From Rhynochetos jubatus (Eukaryota > Chordata > Aves > Eurypygiformes > Rhynochetidae), in contig CM050690.1 of the NCBI GenBank assembly GCA_027574665.1, forward strand, positions 69,917,433 to 69,981,432: a stretch of 64,000 bases of DNA. Direction: 5' to 3'. Made by a program: the position numbers and the translations under genes. This document shows, piece after piece, positions 45,130 to 58,519 of the stretch. Positions within the stretch are counted from its first letter, which is position 1; each line of letters opens with the position of its first letter. The notes beneath the pieces were generated by a model that saw nothing but the letters and a program-made list of their open reading frames with translations, had not been told where the DNA came from and did not search any database.

Positions 45130-45690
45130 ATCTTCAAGACTGTGGCTACTGAGACGGGATCTTGTCAGTCCCCTGGGTGTACCCATATGCCTTAATTGCC
45201 TTGACCAGCCTCACCTGGGGCCTCCTGCCTGACTCAGGTCCCTAACTCAGACACAGCTCAACCTAGGAGTGGATCCCACTGATCCTGATCTGTAGACTGA
45301 CTTCCTTGCTTGTTCTCAGACCTGTCTCATCACTGTGGACCTGCTCCATTATCACTGATCTGTGTCTCACCTCAAGTTGCCCTCATCAACTCAATCCTGG
45401 TCCTGAGCTGTGGATTTACTTCCTGTCTTGACCTCAGACCTGCTCTATCACCATGAACCCACCTGATAATCCGGACCCTTTGTTGCACTTGACTACCACC
45501 TCTGAGTCTGTCCTGCTCACCTTGCCTGGGCAGTGTGGGATCTGGACTGTGACTGATGAGACCCCTGCCCTGCCATACCTTTGTTGTGCTCAGCTCTTGG
45601 CTTCCGTTCCCCTAGGGAGCATCCAGCCCTTACCTTACCCTGAATAATCTATCCAGATCACTGTTATCACTGTTGCTTCTCCAAATCACT
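45130..45690 (+). mobile_element. unclassified avian interspersed repeat, copy 1 (sense)
   Basis: A GC- and CT-rich segment of about 550 bp, rich in CCTGA, GACCTG and CTGATC phrases. It shares a collinear core (45177-45220) with 29287-29330 on the opposite strand. Internally, 45287-45341 and 45405-45460 are diverged copies of one another (both contain CTCAGACCTG and TCACC/CATCAC phrases), giving a period of about 118 bp. The 3' side holds AATAATC and repeated ATCACTGTT. It may be an LTR or a non-autonomous element with an internal tandem duplication. An overlapping 64-codon frame is not meaningful. The edges are estimates. Confidence 0.6.
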
Positions 45691-47649
45691 CTGTTCAGAT
45701 TACAGAAAAATTCAAAATATCTATGCTACATTTCATGGAACTTCTAAAAGGACATGATTTCAATCTCTTTCCTGCATAAAGTACTGCATAGACATTATTG
45801 TGGAATAAATTAATGCTTGGTAATGCACTAAAATACTCCAATCCAGAATACTTCTGTATTCTTATTAATTCATATGGAGCTATAAACAGTGCACCCTAAC
45901 TCTTGGAATGAGTACCCCATTAGGAAATACAAAAATATCTTTTTCCCAAAATGCTTTTACATAAGTTTGATGTATCAGCTCAATGGAACTAGTTCAGGTC
46001 TCTGGCAATATGTTGTGTTGTGCAAATTTGACATCCCAAGTTTTCCATATTACTAATGGTTGTAGCTGTCAGATCAGCATTTTAGTGTGAACATCTCTCT
46101 ATGCAGTTATATTAACATATGTGTTTACCAAAGACAGGTACAGGGAGGACTCACTTGCTGATAGATGCTCTTTGTTAGCACATCTGATGTGGAGAGTTGT
46201 ACGTGAAGGAGAGCTTCCTGCAGTGAGGAGTAACCTGCACAAATCCTAATGAAATCTGGATCGTGAGTGAATGGTTCTCGTTTGCTACCCATGAGTGAAT
46301 GAGAGTTTCAATCATTTCTCTCAAAGAATTTAACTTCAGAGACAATTTTGCCTCTATTCAGGTTAAAAGTCAGATTTACTAATGGTAAAAGATTTCCAAA
46401 ACCTCCTTCATGAAAGGAAAGTGAAATAGTTGAACAAGAGGCCTGAACAAAACAAAATCCAGTTTAGCATTGTTTTAAAGAATGAATGAAAGAATAAAGA
46501 CCTTCTTAAGTTTTATTAGATCCCAAACAAACTCCAGGACTGCAGACAGTTTGTAGTGTTTTATTTTTTAATAATAAGATTGGTTCCATTACAGTCTATG
46601 CCATTCTTCTACAGCCTATGCTTCAAGTTTCATTGAGCTACAATTAGACTATGGAAGGACCCAAATAAATGCAAACAATTTTAATATATATACATCCTTT
46701 TCCCATATATGGCATTATTAAGGAAGTAACTGGTACCTAAATACCTAAATATATTGAGAAGCTGAGGCCTGGTTGTAAATTTTGCATAGATGAATAGCCT
46801 TATCTTTTTTTTTTCCCCAAATATATAACTCTGTGTGTGCCTCATTAATTCAGCCTCATTCTTGTAGTCATACGCCTACAGCTGTAGTCTTTCCTACATC
46901 TGTGATACCAAGAACTATCCTGGCGGGGTGGTACAAGTTGCTCAAATGAAGAAGAGGGAGAATAAACTTTTAGATGGCTGTCTTCTGTCAAGTGGTTGAG
47001 CAAACTACTGTCTGTACTTGAAAAAGAAATTATGATACAGAAAAATGACAACATAGTTAATCTTTTAGAACAGGGAGAGCAAAAGCTTGTCTGTTTCCTG
47101 AGTAGTGTCTGACTCTACTGGAAATACTCAGGTTTGATTCTGAAAGCTGTGGCTTCAAGCAACATAAAGTAATCACAAAATAAATAAAGACCTGAAAATA
47201 CACACATTCCCACACACGCAAGCAGAACAGGAGAAAATAAAAAGGAATAAACACTGAGTTCAGTTTGTTTACTTGGTTGTGAATGAAAGTCAGTGTCACA
47301 GTGAAGAACAACATAGGCCTTGGATTGTTTTTCAAATGGGTGAGGTAGTCTTCTGGTTAGAACTAGCCTTAGTTAAGTCCTTATTTTATGGGCAATGCTG
47401 GAGACTTCTAAATTTAAGTATTTGGGTCTAGTAATTATCCAAAGTAATTTAGGTCAATAGCAGTTTCATGGACTTTAGAAAACTTGAGGTCATGTCCTTA
47501 ATGAGAGTATTTAGTTGCTATGTACATACACACAACAAATACACAATATTTACACAATGCATGCATTTCTGCAGAATAAAGCTGTATATTGCATATAGCT
47601 TTTCCCCGTTTATTAAATGTTAGTTAGAGGGTTAAGTATGCCACGTCTC

Positions 47650-47667
47650 TTTTTTTTTTTTTTTTTT
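47650..47667. repeat. T18 homopolymer tract
   Basis: Eighteen T followed by CCC. No retroposed body recognised on the complementary side. Confidence 0.9.
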
Positions 47668-48056
47668 CCCTAAGGCAACCTGTTTCAGATGTGAACAATC
47701 ACATTTTCACAAGTTAATTATTACACAGTGAGTTATTAACTTTAAACACCCTTCATTCCTGAAAGCTATGCAGTAAAGACATTTTAGGTTTGGGCAACTT
47801 CTCTTACATAAGAGAACCTTTCTGCCAAGTTATTACCTCAGATGATAGTCTTTTTTGTTGTAGGTGAATGTTTATACAGAGATTTCTCCTCCTCACACAA
47901 CAAAGGGCTACTGGCGAGCTCAGATGTGCAGCATACAGCAAAAGCAGAAAGAAGGCAGTCTTATGCTTGACAAAACCAAAGAAAAAGCTCTCCAAAATGA
48001 ATAGAGAAAAGGAAACCAAATGCTGAATTGTAATCATGTCTCCCATGGAGTCTTCC

Positions 48057-48084
48057 TTGCTTTTGCTGCTTACAGCAAAAGCAA
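48057..48084. repeat. perfect 12-bp inverted repeat with 4-base loop
   Basis: TTGCTTTTGCTG (48057-48068), CTTA, then the exact reverse complement (48073-48084). It has the same arm and loop lengths as the hairpin at 22182-22209 but an unrelated sequence. Confidence 0.9.
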
Positions 48085-49556
48085 AGATCTCTTGACACCT
48101 TGCAGAAGCTCAGGAACACCTGGCTGGATCTCAAGGGTAAGTCTAAACTTGTCTATGAGTTCATTAGAAAAGCACTAGCATGTTTTTCTTTTTCCACCTG
48201 ATTTTTCTTTTCAGCTTGCCTAGAGAGGCTCTGGTTAGTGCAGTTTCTGCTTCTCAGAAATTCCACCAAACAAATGCTGATATGCTTGGCTTGCAACTCG
48301 AAGTGCCAAGTTAAGCAGCTGTCCTGAAGGTCTTGGGCTCCCTTGGGTGCCTGAGGTTTCTATGTCCTTACAAAAAGAATAGAGAAGACAGCATAAATAC
48401 ACACTTCTTTATTTTTCTCTTTTCACATGTTTGCTGGTCTGGGGACAGCACGTCCTAGCTAACAAGTTCTGCCCTGTGCTATTGTTATCCTAAATTGGTA
48501 CTCTTTGGTCAGACAATTAGATCAGGCAATTAGAGGGCTCTGTTGTTAGGCTCCCTTTTAACGTGTATTTAGATTATGGGCAGCCTAAAAAGACTACTGT
48601 GGGTGTCTGGCTAGATCCAAACAATTAGGGTTCAGAGCTACTCAATCAAATTCACTTTTTTCCCCAGCCAGGAAAAATGTTAGGGTGTCTAAGAAGGAGG
48701 AAAGTGAGGAGTTTCTCATTAAGCTGTACTCAGACTGTTAAGGAGTGGTGTCTATGAATGAACTGAGAAGAAGAAAACTGCTTTGGACCTAAAAAAGAGG
48801 TGTGAGCAAAAAACCTTTCAGACGTTGGCTTGCTTCCTACTCCCACTGGAGTAAGTGAGAATGCCTGTAATTGATTTCAAAGGGTGCAAACCGTGCCAGC
48901 ATTTGCACAGAAATGATATTTTTCATATACTTCAATATGTGGGACCAAATTTCTGGCCCTTCTGTAGCTTATGTAATGGAGTAACCTCCAAGGAAAGGGA
49001 AAATTGGCTGCTATATAGATGTGGAAACTTTCATTAATCACTGGATCAGCACTCTAAACATTTCCTGTTTATAGCCAGAGTGACACTTCTTTAAATGATA
49101 TTGCCAGCTCTGATTTGGCATCACTGTCTTATTTTGTAAAAACAAGCTGTTATCAAATTTAACAGAAATAGAACTGTTTCCATGAAGAAAAGGATTCTGA
49201 ATGGCCTTTGGTTCAGATCTTGTTACAGTAAACAAACTTTCTTCAAAAGTTGTGACCAGTCACCTCAGACTGAAAAAACTGAAGGCAATCTGGTTGAAAA
49301 AAAATAAGTATGGAGTTGTTCTGTATTGTCCACTTCATGACAAAAACAAAAATGAATTATTACAGAGATTTCCAGCTGACTGGCTCGTCTCAGGGTAAAT
49401 GAGCCTCTGATGGATGTGTTTCTAAAGAGAAACTGCAGTTGTATGCTCACACACCCAGAAACATCCGTTCTGATCCTTGCTGTTTGTCACTCATGCTCTT
49501 TCAGAATTGCCATGACCAACAGTTCTCTCTCTCTTCCTGACCCTCTTGCCTACCTT

Positions 49557-49613
49557 CTTTTTCTCATCAGGACTCCCACCCCCCTAAACCCATCTCCTTT
49601 TTCTCATCAAGAC
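49557..49613. repeat. direct repeat of CTTTTTCTCATCAGGAC
   Basis: Two 17-base copies (49557-49573 and 49597-49613, one difference) with a period of 40 bases in a CT-rich context. A local duplication. Confidence 0.75.
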
Positions 49614-52600
49614 CCAAATAACACACAGATTTTAGCATATTTAGGACCACTGCACAAGCGTATAGACAGATTTTGCAGGGAGAGAGCTGGACAGAAGGAA
49701 TTGGAGGGAGGGAAAAAGCAGCTGCAAGTCAAACCTTGCAATATTCAATTTCTATCACTTGTCTTGAGCATGGCAAGGCCAGGCTTCTCAGGCTAAATGT
49801 ATACTAGGGAATGCCTATAGTAGGAAACAAAAAGCATTCTTTGGCACTGAGTTTAACTGGTGCAGAATAGCTGTGTCCATGCTGTTAAGCTCTTTTGCCC
49901 TCCAAAACAGATTGGCTGTATCCAGACTACCAGTTGGGACTGATTCCTGGAAGCGTGCCTGGGAATTGTTTGGGAGAGCCCTAGTTGGCCTCAGCTAAAG
50001 CCATACCCCACCAATCAACAGCTTTAACAGTTGAACGGTGAAGGCAGTTGATTGTCAAGGTGCACACAAGCTTCCTGGCACTACGTAGTTTACTAGTGTA
50101 AACATAACCTAATTATCCCCTAGACTGTAACTACTATGGACACTCTACTCAAAATAAAAGGTGCAATAAAAGTTTAAATTATGAAACAGTCTGGGTTCCA
50201 GGACGTCTGTGTTGTGATCAGAAAGTTTCACCTTGATGCTCTGATGTATCTCCTCTTCCCCCTGTGCATAGCTAGCCAGGGAAGGATCTATATGATAGGA
50301 TGTTGGGGGGTCTGGGCGATGGTAGTGGCAAGCTCTGTACTCCCTGGTGCACATGTGGCTTATAAAGGAAGAGGGAAAGGCCTTTTTCAAGAGGATAGTG
50401 GAACAATGCGTCCAGACTCCAAACATTTCCCTTGCCTGGGTGTCTGAGCCATCCCATCAGTGCATGAAAACACCGTTCCCACAAGTCAAACTCCCATATC
50501 TCTCATCCCTTGGAAAACAGGTGGGTGAGTAATTCACCTAAGACATGGTTAGTTAAAATATAGTAAATACCAGAACACTATGTCTGTTCCTACTTCTTAT
50601 CTCGTCTGCTGTTTCAGCACATGAAAGAAAAAGGCTTTAATGGCATATAAACTGCTGATGGAAGTGTGGGTCTCTTGTAATATATTGTGAGAAGCAATTG
50701 TGATCTTCAGAGTTTGGTTTGCAAGGTAGAATCTCTTTAGCAGTCTCAGCAGAAAATTATTCTTGATGCTTCAGTGTCTTGGCTTTTCTAAATCAAGTCA
50801 GAAACATTTCAAGAAGGCAGGCTGTAGTTTAATATAAGCAAATTCAGACCAGTGTAAGAGAAACTGTTTAAAATTCAGTGGGTTTTATCAAAAGAGACTA
50901 CAGAACAACTTAATCTAGTAATTATCCGTTAAATGTTAAGTTCACGGCACAGGATATGGCCAGCAGAGGAACCATAAAACTTTGGCTTTCTGTTCAAGCT
51001 GCCCCAACATACATTACCCACAACAAAGCATTCGTCCATTGCCTCTACAACATTGCCTTGTTCTGTGGCAGGGCTAGGAATGTAGGAATGTGGCTTCCAG
51101 CCAAGCTGGTGGGAGAGAATTCCCTAGACCTGGAGGATTCCAGCTCTCTCCACGTCTGCATCTTTTGTTTGGCGCTTTGTGCCGTTTGTAGTGTGTGCTT
51201 CTCCATGCTGCCCACAGCTGCTGTTCTCCCTCCCGTGTCTGTCGTTCTCACACTCCCAGCCTGGGTGGCCAAGCTGGGTTTGTGCATTGCGGGCTAGCCA
51301 GGATGTGGCTACTGAAAGGGCAAACGTGCAGAAGGCCAGAGCTTGGCTATATGTGCATAATATCATCAGTCAGTGTTCACAGGCTGAGAATACTACTGTG
51401 TTTGAGCTAAGGGAAGCTCTTTGTTTGCTTTTCCCTGTGCTACTGACTGTGTTACTTCAGCCTAATAGAAGGCTCTTTATTTTATGCTCTGTGAACAAAT
51501 CAATTACAGAAAGCCTATAGGTTCTTCCCTCCTTCTCCTCCCCGGAAGCTGAGAATAATTTCTGATGAATAAACTTGATAGTTCCCAGATGACTCTACTG
51601 AATGAGCTCCAAGTTTTTCCTTCTGCTTCAAACTCTCACTAAAAGAGAGAGATGAGTTTCAGGTGAGGTAGTGCTAGTAAGAGAACAGGTGGTTTACACT
51701 TAAGTCTTCACCAGTGGGCAATTCCTGACTGCCCCACTGATATGCTCTGTAACTTTGGGAAGCACCATCACCCAGGGTCCTCTCAGGAGGTAAAGTCTTC
51801 TGCTGAGCACCATATGACGCAAAGCAGCAGGGCTCCAGGCTTTTGCTTGATATAGAGATGGAGTTTTAATTCACATTTCTCTCTGGAGTCTGAATGTTAA
51901 CAACTTCTGGGAAGTTTAGGGTTAAAGAAGTAGGTGGTTTACTCTGTTGTAAAGACAGGAACTATTGTGAATTCATCCTGTGGCTCTGGGTCCAGATGTT
52001 AAAGTTGACTAAGGCCCATCTCTCATTCTAAACTCAGTGGTAGTCTACAGAGGAATGAAATTAATCAGCAAGGATTTAAATTACATCTTTTTCCAAAGCC
52101 TGTTTATATTCTTTGCTTTAATCATGCTTTCACTGGGCCAGCAAATAATAACATTGTAATAACATTGTGCCAGATAAGCCACTTCAAAAACAGGAAGAAA
52201 TAGAAATTACAAACACTGAACTGGCAGAGAAGACGACCACTAGAGATTGCCCCAATGGTGCCGCAGTGTCTGCAGACGTTAGGAGACAACAGGGGACAAT
52301 ACAAGGGGATAGCCACCAGTTCTGGAAGCAGGGGATTTGTTCAGGGGACGGAGGATCACAGCCTCTGAGATTTGTATTTGATGTGCAATATTTAAGGTCA
52401 TGTTTTAAAGGGTATTTAAGTAACTAAAGAGTCAGTTTGGTACCTGGAATTTCAGATGGGAGCTGGGTAGGTAGGTATTTTTCAGATCTTACTAGCCAAC
52501 ATTCTGCTCTTCTAAATGCCGTGAGAGTCTGGCTTTTTGAGACTTGTTTCTCAAAAGCACATGGCTTCACTGGGGGATGAAACAATCAAACATGAGGGAT

Positions 52601-53798
52601 AACCAAGTCTGTGTAGTCTCCTGAGTAGCATCCATTCCTGTTCACATGGTGGGGCTATGGAGATCCTGTCCTCTGCCTCCGTGTTCCCACAGCCCACTAC
52701 TTAAAATCCCTAAGCCCAAAGGTAAGCTGTGACCTACATGAGACTGGTCCAACAAGTGATGGTTTGTTGCCAGCTTTTTAATTTCCTTTCCACCTTGCAA
52801 GAGTGTTGTGATGCATAATTTCAGTTTGCAAATTGCTCTGGCAGAAAAGCACTCTGACAAGCAATATGTTTTGTGCTGCAGAGTTTGGTTTTAGTCCAGG
52901 GTAGACAGAAAGGCAGCAGGAAGGAGGCTGGAATTTTATTTAATCCTCTGTATTTCTAAATCCATGTAGAATGCAGCTAGATGGGCCCAGAAATCTCCGT
53001 ATGTTGGACAAGCTGTGAATATGCTTAGTTGCTGGTTTTGAAACCATTGGAAGTTTTCTCATGACATTCACTCTTGAGGGTCCAACACACATAGTGTCTG
53101 CAAGCTGAGAGAAGAGCAACAGTGAAGTTCAGGCTGAATAATGCAGATTGAAGAGATGCCTTATCAAGGTCGTAGCACCTTCACTCTTTTAGATACATGT
53201 GACTGCAACAAGTGAATTAATTACAAGGCATGGGAAAAGATACTTAGCTCACTGTAGTGTGTATAGCAGAGGAGATACAAATGTTTGTGCAAGGAGAATA
53301 CACAGCAAAGTGTCCACAGCAAACAACCTCTGACTCACTATGTGGTTATTAGCTAACTTCTTTAACTTAAAATTTCCTCTTAGTTAAAGGGAGAACACTG
53401 GAAGTTTGGAGTTTGTACATTCTTACATCATTTAACAGGGCTTACAAGGAAGTGTGCTTAAACTGCCTGTGGAGCATGGACATCCAAGGACTGGCTGCTT
53501 TTTATGCTAATTCAAATACTTGGTCCTGCTTTGATTTTGTGTTTAGCCAGTCCCAGCTACTAAGTTCAAGGAGAAATCTGCTGCTAGCAGTTGAATCTTG
53601 TGCTATTTGATAGCTGGCAGGGTGATGGAGGGCTTGGTCAAGAAAAGGAATCCTCATTTGTTGCCTCTCTTCTCAGCTTTGAAAAGTCTAAATATCATGG
53701 TCACTTCATAAAGAGAAATTCTTCAGCAGGAAGATCAGAGGGGAATATGCATGAGACTAACGCATACAGACATGTTTGATATCTTGGAATTAGACTCT

Positions 53799-53845
53799 GT
53801 GTGTGTGTATACGCATGAGCATGTGTGTACATATGCACACACATA
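53799..53845. repeat. degenerate (TG)n/(CA)n tract
   Basis: TG dinucleotides, interrupted by TATACGCATGAGCA, pass into CACACACA. A decayed dinucleotide microsatellite that is partly self-complementary because TG units precede CA units. Confidence 0.8.
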
Positions 53846-56254
53846 AAAGCAACAGTGTGACTGTCTCCACGAGGAAAAGCAGAGAGGAATTCATGGCTAT
53901 CTACAACACAGAGGTCCACAGCTGAGCTAGTTACTCCACACTTCCTTGCAGTCAGAAACAGGCACTTAACAGAGCACTGTTCCTCTTATCTTCTGAAATT
54001 AATCACATTTTTAAAAGGCTATGTCTCTCTACTATGTGTAAAGGAGCATAGGGCAACATCTTCAGCTGCAGAGACCTATGTTGCAGAGGTGTAACATGAA
54101 GCGAAGTGAATCAAATCTTCTCTGTCTGAGCTCTCCAGAGTATTCCACATTGTTTGCTGTATTATATATTGCTTACAATGCTTTCTGTGTGACCTGAGTG
54201 TTCACTTGCCAAAAGCCAATGAATAAACCTGGTCTGAATCCAGCTGAGTATTATAACAGATTTCTCCACACAACAACCCCAGTATTTATTACAGTGGGTA
54301 CTGCTTTCTCAAATGCAGTCTTCAGTCTAAGAGAACTCTGGTTTTTGGAAGCTTCTTTTTTGAATTAGGTGTTTATTGATCCAGATTATAACATGATCAC
54401 ATAGACAGTAGTGTTAGCACAAAAAAAAGAGTTCTGCACCATGCCAAGGGGCAAGGGACAGGAATCTCTTAAGCCATTATTTCTGCTAAAATTTGTGTTA
54501 GGAAAGAAAGTGTGAAGGGCTGGCTTGGCACACAGTTGGTACAAGCTGAATGAGTTTACTTCATTAGTAAAATAAGCAGAGTAACTTGCTGTCTCCTGCA
54601 TACACACCTGGCTAGAATGTTAGAGGGCATCCACAGGAAGAGTTAAGTAAACTGTGTAATGTAAACGTTCACGTCTCAGTAGCATCTACACTGACAACAG
54701 TGCATGACAGGTGCATCTCTGAGATGCTTAGGACAGTTCAGGTTCAAATTATGCAGGGAAAATGTCAGATGACACCAGCCTGGTTATACATCTTTTGCTT
54801 ATTCACATATGGATATAATGACATGGGTGAAATATGGGGATTTCCTGGCGCACACCCAGATTCACACTACCTAGCTTCAGATCCTGAGATGCCAAAGTCA
54901 GAAGTCTAGCTGTCTCAATTCACTGTAGAGTTAATGGAGAGAAAGAAAAAGGCACCCCAGAAACAAAGTCAGATAAATGGTTCTCCATAGGAGCCTCTCT
55001 CGCTCATTAGAGAAGTATCCTAGAATAACTAAGCATCAAATGTAGGTGCTGCAGTTAAATGGATGAACGTAGGTGCTATTTCTGTCAACTCCTTAGCAAT
55101 CACGCAGGCATTCACAGGGTCCACAGCAAGTCCAGATTCCGATCTGCATTTAGTATGTCAAGGGTAGAGCGTATTTTTCTCTAGTTACTCAAGCACAGGT
55201 TTATCAGTCAGCAGCATGTTGCTGTGTTTGCTGATAATCTCAAGATCTCTTTCCTGAGAGTGCTGACAGAGGGGTATGTGGTGTAGTTCTTCAGGCTGTA
55301 CTAGCTACAGAGAACAGTACTTACAAACAGTTCATTAACTGCACTTGCATTAGGTGCTTACACAGCGGATGTTTACTGGCTGTCTTGGCTGGAGTTGCAA
55401 TGGTAAGTGGTTGCTAGGAGGCAGAAATGGATTAATCCTAAACAGAAAGGAAGGAGAGGGAAAATCAGCTTTTGAAAGGGAAATGGTTTCTTCCCTTTGA
55501 AAAGAGAAGCGTGACATGCAGGTACTCTGTCCTCTGAAAAAATGCCCATGACACCCAGCTAACCAGACCAACCCCAGTGCAGGCGCTAGGGAATATTTCA
55601 AGGTAACAGCAGGAAGATCAAACCTGCAAGGTCCTACTTTCATGCTTCTAGTTTTGATGATTCAGTGCTAAAACTAGAGATAAGGCTGCCCTGGCTAAGA
55701 CTGCAAAGAACAAACAGAGATTCTGTCACATCTGCTAGATTGAGTGGTGAAACGTGATATGTTGGCAGGACTAAATGCATTGGACCTAGGAGCACATTTA
55801 TCCCTTTTGATAAATCCTGTAACCAGTTTCAGCCAAAAGGGTAAGGTTCCTACTTGGAAACATGTACCGTGTTTCTCTGTTACTCTTGGAGATTTTGTTA
55901 GGAACATTTAGAATGGAGAAGTATGTGAACTTTCTGTAAAACAGTCTTTTCAAAACAAGAGTATTCTCAGAGGTGATTTTATGAGAGTTTTTATTTTTGT
56001 GGGGTTTGTGGGGGAGGTGGCGGTTGGTTAGGTTTTTTAAGGGGTTCTGCAGTGCTGGAGAGTAGAGCACTTCGTCAGGAACTGGAATGCACTTCCAGTG
56101 AACCCTCCCTTCCACTGATGAACTAAGAGGAAATTCTAGAAACTCTGCCTCTTTCAGCACGTTTGTGACAGGAAATAGGGTTTCACTAACCCCATAGGTT
56201 GCTCTTTGTTATTGTTGAAAATAAAAAACTTCGTGCAATAGCTGGTAGAACCTA

Positions 56255-56716
56255 CATGGAGATACTGGAGAGAGTCCAAAGAAGGTCCACTAAGGTGACT
56301 AAGGGATTAGAGCATCTCTGCTGTGAGGAAAGGCTGAGAGAGCTGGGTCTGTTAAGCATGGAGAAGAGAAGGCTCAGGGGGGAGGTCTCATCAATGTGCA
56401 TAAATATTTGAAAGCAGACTGTAAAGAAGATGGTGCCAGGCTCTTTCCAGAGGTGCCCAGTGACAGGATCAGAGGCAATGGGCACAAACTGAAACACAAC
56501 AGGTTCCATCTGAACATCAGGAAACACTTGAATGTTTTACTGTGAAGGTGACTGAGAACAGGAACAAGGTTCACAGAAAGATGGTGGAGTCTCCAGCCTT
56601 GGAGACTTTAACAGCCATCCAGATACGGTCCTGGGCAACTGGTGACCTGTTTGAGCAGGAGGCTTGGACCAGATGACCTCCAGAGGTCCCTTCCAACCTC
56701 AGCCATTCTGAGAACC
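56255..56716 (+). mobile_element. CR1 LINE 3' fragment (sense)
   Basis: The last 460 bp of a CR1. ORF2 C-terminal phrases are readable: [31 protein letters not shown] and a following SMEKRRLRGE block, then after a frameshift the VPSDRIRGNG-type block near 56455-56480. The 3' UTR has TTGAGCAGGAGGCTTGGACC, then AGAGGTCCCTTCCAACCTCA and CCATTCTGAG. The UTR differs from both the 10.6-kb type and the 19.6/37.3-kb type, so it is a third subfamily in this window. It shows more damage than the 37.3-kb copy and is probably older. Confidence 0.93.
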
Positions 56717-58480
56717 TGTACAGGAGGGCCTGGAGAGCATCTATGGGTTTATGGTTGTCAAAGCTCAAGGGAAGGAAGCTGCCCTTGCAGATGTAAGAGG
56801 ATGTTAATGGGGAAGAGATCACTTCCAGGTTACCTTTGGATTTCACTGTCTTTGCAAACTGTTAAAGAATCAACATACACAGTACCACTGACACTTGGAG
56901 GACATGGGGTCTGTAGGCCAAGCTGAACCTTGTGCTTCCTAGGCAAGGGGAAGAGCTGAAAAAAATTGTTTCATTGCTAGTGATACTTCTTTGCACACCC
57001 ATGAATCAGCTTGCCATGGCTTCTTTCCAACTCTGGGACCCAGCTGCCAGCAACCTGGTTTGTGTTCAGATGATCTTTTGTTCACTTTTTATTTTCAATG
57101 TCATAGACCCAGAAGGTTGAAAAAGCAAAAAAGAAAACCAACTGAATAACAAGGATAAATAAGAATTAAGTAGATTTTCTTTCAAATGTGGGATCTTCAT
57201 CACCAAGTGTGCTTGGTAAACACCTGGCTTATGTCTACCTACTATGTCATGCTTGAGAGAAATCCTTTGCATGTAGGTTGCTCCTTTTTCTTAAGAGAGG
57301 CACCCTGTGATCCAGGACACACAGCACTATGGAGTCCCACTGGCTTTTGTGAGTGAGTTTAGATCCTTTCCATAGCCTTTCCCTTGCAATTTCACCAGAT
57401 AAATAATATGCCATAGTTCTGCCTATTTGATAGGAAAAAATAGTTCTCATAAAACTTTCAAATAAGTTGATATTCTATTTTTTTAGACTCAACAGGAGAA
57501 AAGAAATCATGTGAAAATGACCTGAAGCTAAATAATTTTGATGGCCCTGGTATGAGGGTGGAACAGTTTTCTTACTGAGCAGAAGTAGAATCAACCTGGT
57601 GGAAGATCCCAGGTGTATATAACTCTGCAAGTGTTGGACCCAAAAGGTCCTGGCAGAACACAGCTCTGCTTTCACCGCCCGTTGTTCTAGAAGTTAGTCT
57701 TTGTGCTTCTTGATCATATCTACATTCTTTGCTACAACAGGTTCTTTTGAGCACGATACACATGCCACATCCCTAGTTGTTTTCAAAAACCTTCCCAAGC
57801 AGTTGTGGTAGGGTTCCCTAATATGGTAAGTGTTTTTGAAGAGTGGGCAGAAAATGAAAAAGTTCAGCGGCACAGAGTCCTCCGTTTTCAAACCTAACCT
57901 TGTTTATATATATACATATAACGTGCCAAATCTGGTGTCTCTGTATGAACTGAGAACTGCAAAGTTACTATGATTTGTGTAGGGTAAATGCTTCCTGTTG
58001 GTATTTTAAAGAATACAGAGACAGGCTTAAAATAATGTACCAACCCAAGAAGATCTTTAAATAGCACAGGAAATATGATCAACTCTGAGTACACCAGTGA
58101 CAACACAGGAAAAGGAAAGCCAGAGATCAGATAAGATTTTGGTAGCAGGAATGATGGTGGGATAATTTATACCTCCAGAGGTTATCACATGCTTGACTCG
58201 GGTACAGGTAGACTTTCACTGAGAAAGATGAGATTCTACCATGATGGATTATACTCTCCTGTTTATGGCTGTTTCTCTGGTAACAGACAGTAAGCAACAA
58301 CATTTACATGTTTTTGATGGCTTACTGCATGTATATTTTTAATAGTATACTTCCAGAGAAATAAGGAGAAAGCAAATAGTGATTTGCAGAAAAGGGGTAT
58401 TGTTTGTCCTGATGTCTTGCTTGAACACACTGACAAAACAGAAATTATTAAAAAGATAACTCTGCCTATTTTTTAAAGAA

Positions 58481-58510
58481 TAAACTCAGAGCTTATAAAC
58501 TCAGAGCTTC
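58481..58510. repeat. tandem duplication of a 15-bp unit
   Basis: TAAACTCAGAGCTTA followed directly by TAAACTCAGAGCTTC, one difference at the last base. A recent-looking slippage or duplication event at the left edge of the motif-rich stretch. Confidence 0.9.
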
Positions 58511-58519
58511 AAGCTCATA

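Larger units (their letters stand above)
45691..56254. other. non-coding DNA, no gene recognised
   Basis: More than 10 kb with no frame above about 130 codons. The 128-codon frame at 49410-49796 and the two 113-codon frames near 51 kb overlap frames on both strands and show no domain. Simple features inside are listed separately: T18 (47650-47667), a hairpin (48057-48084), a direct repeat (49557-49613) and a TG-rich tract (53799-53845). Confidence 0.5.

Noticed and set aside
3530-45690. The LTR at 3.5 kb and the unclassified repeat at 45 kb as two ends of one provirus
   Set aside because: They share no sequence that I can see, and 41 kb of unrelated DNA lies between them.
51179-51520. 113-codon frames near 51 kb
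   Set aside because: Several frames on both strands overlap at similar length, typical of a locally stop-poor stretch and not of a gene.
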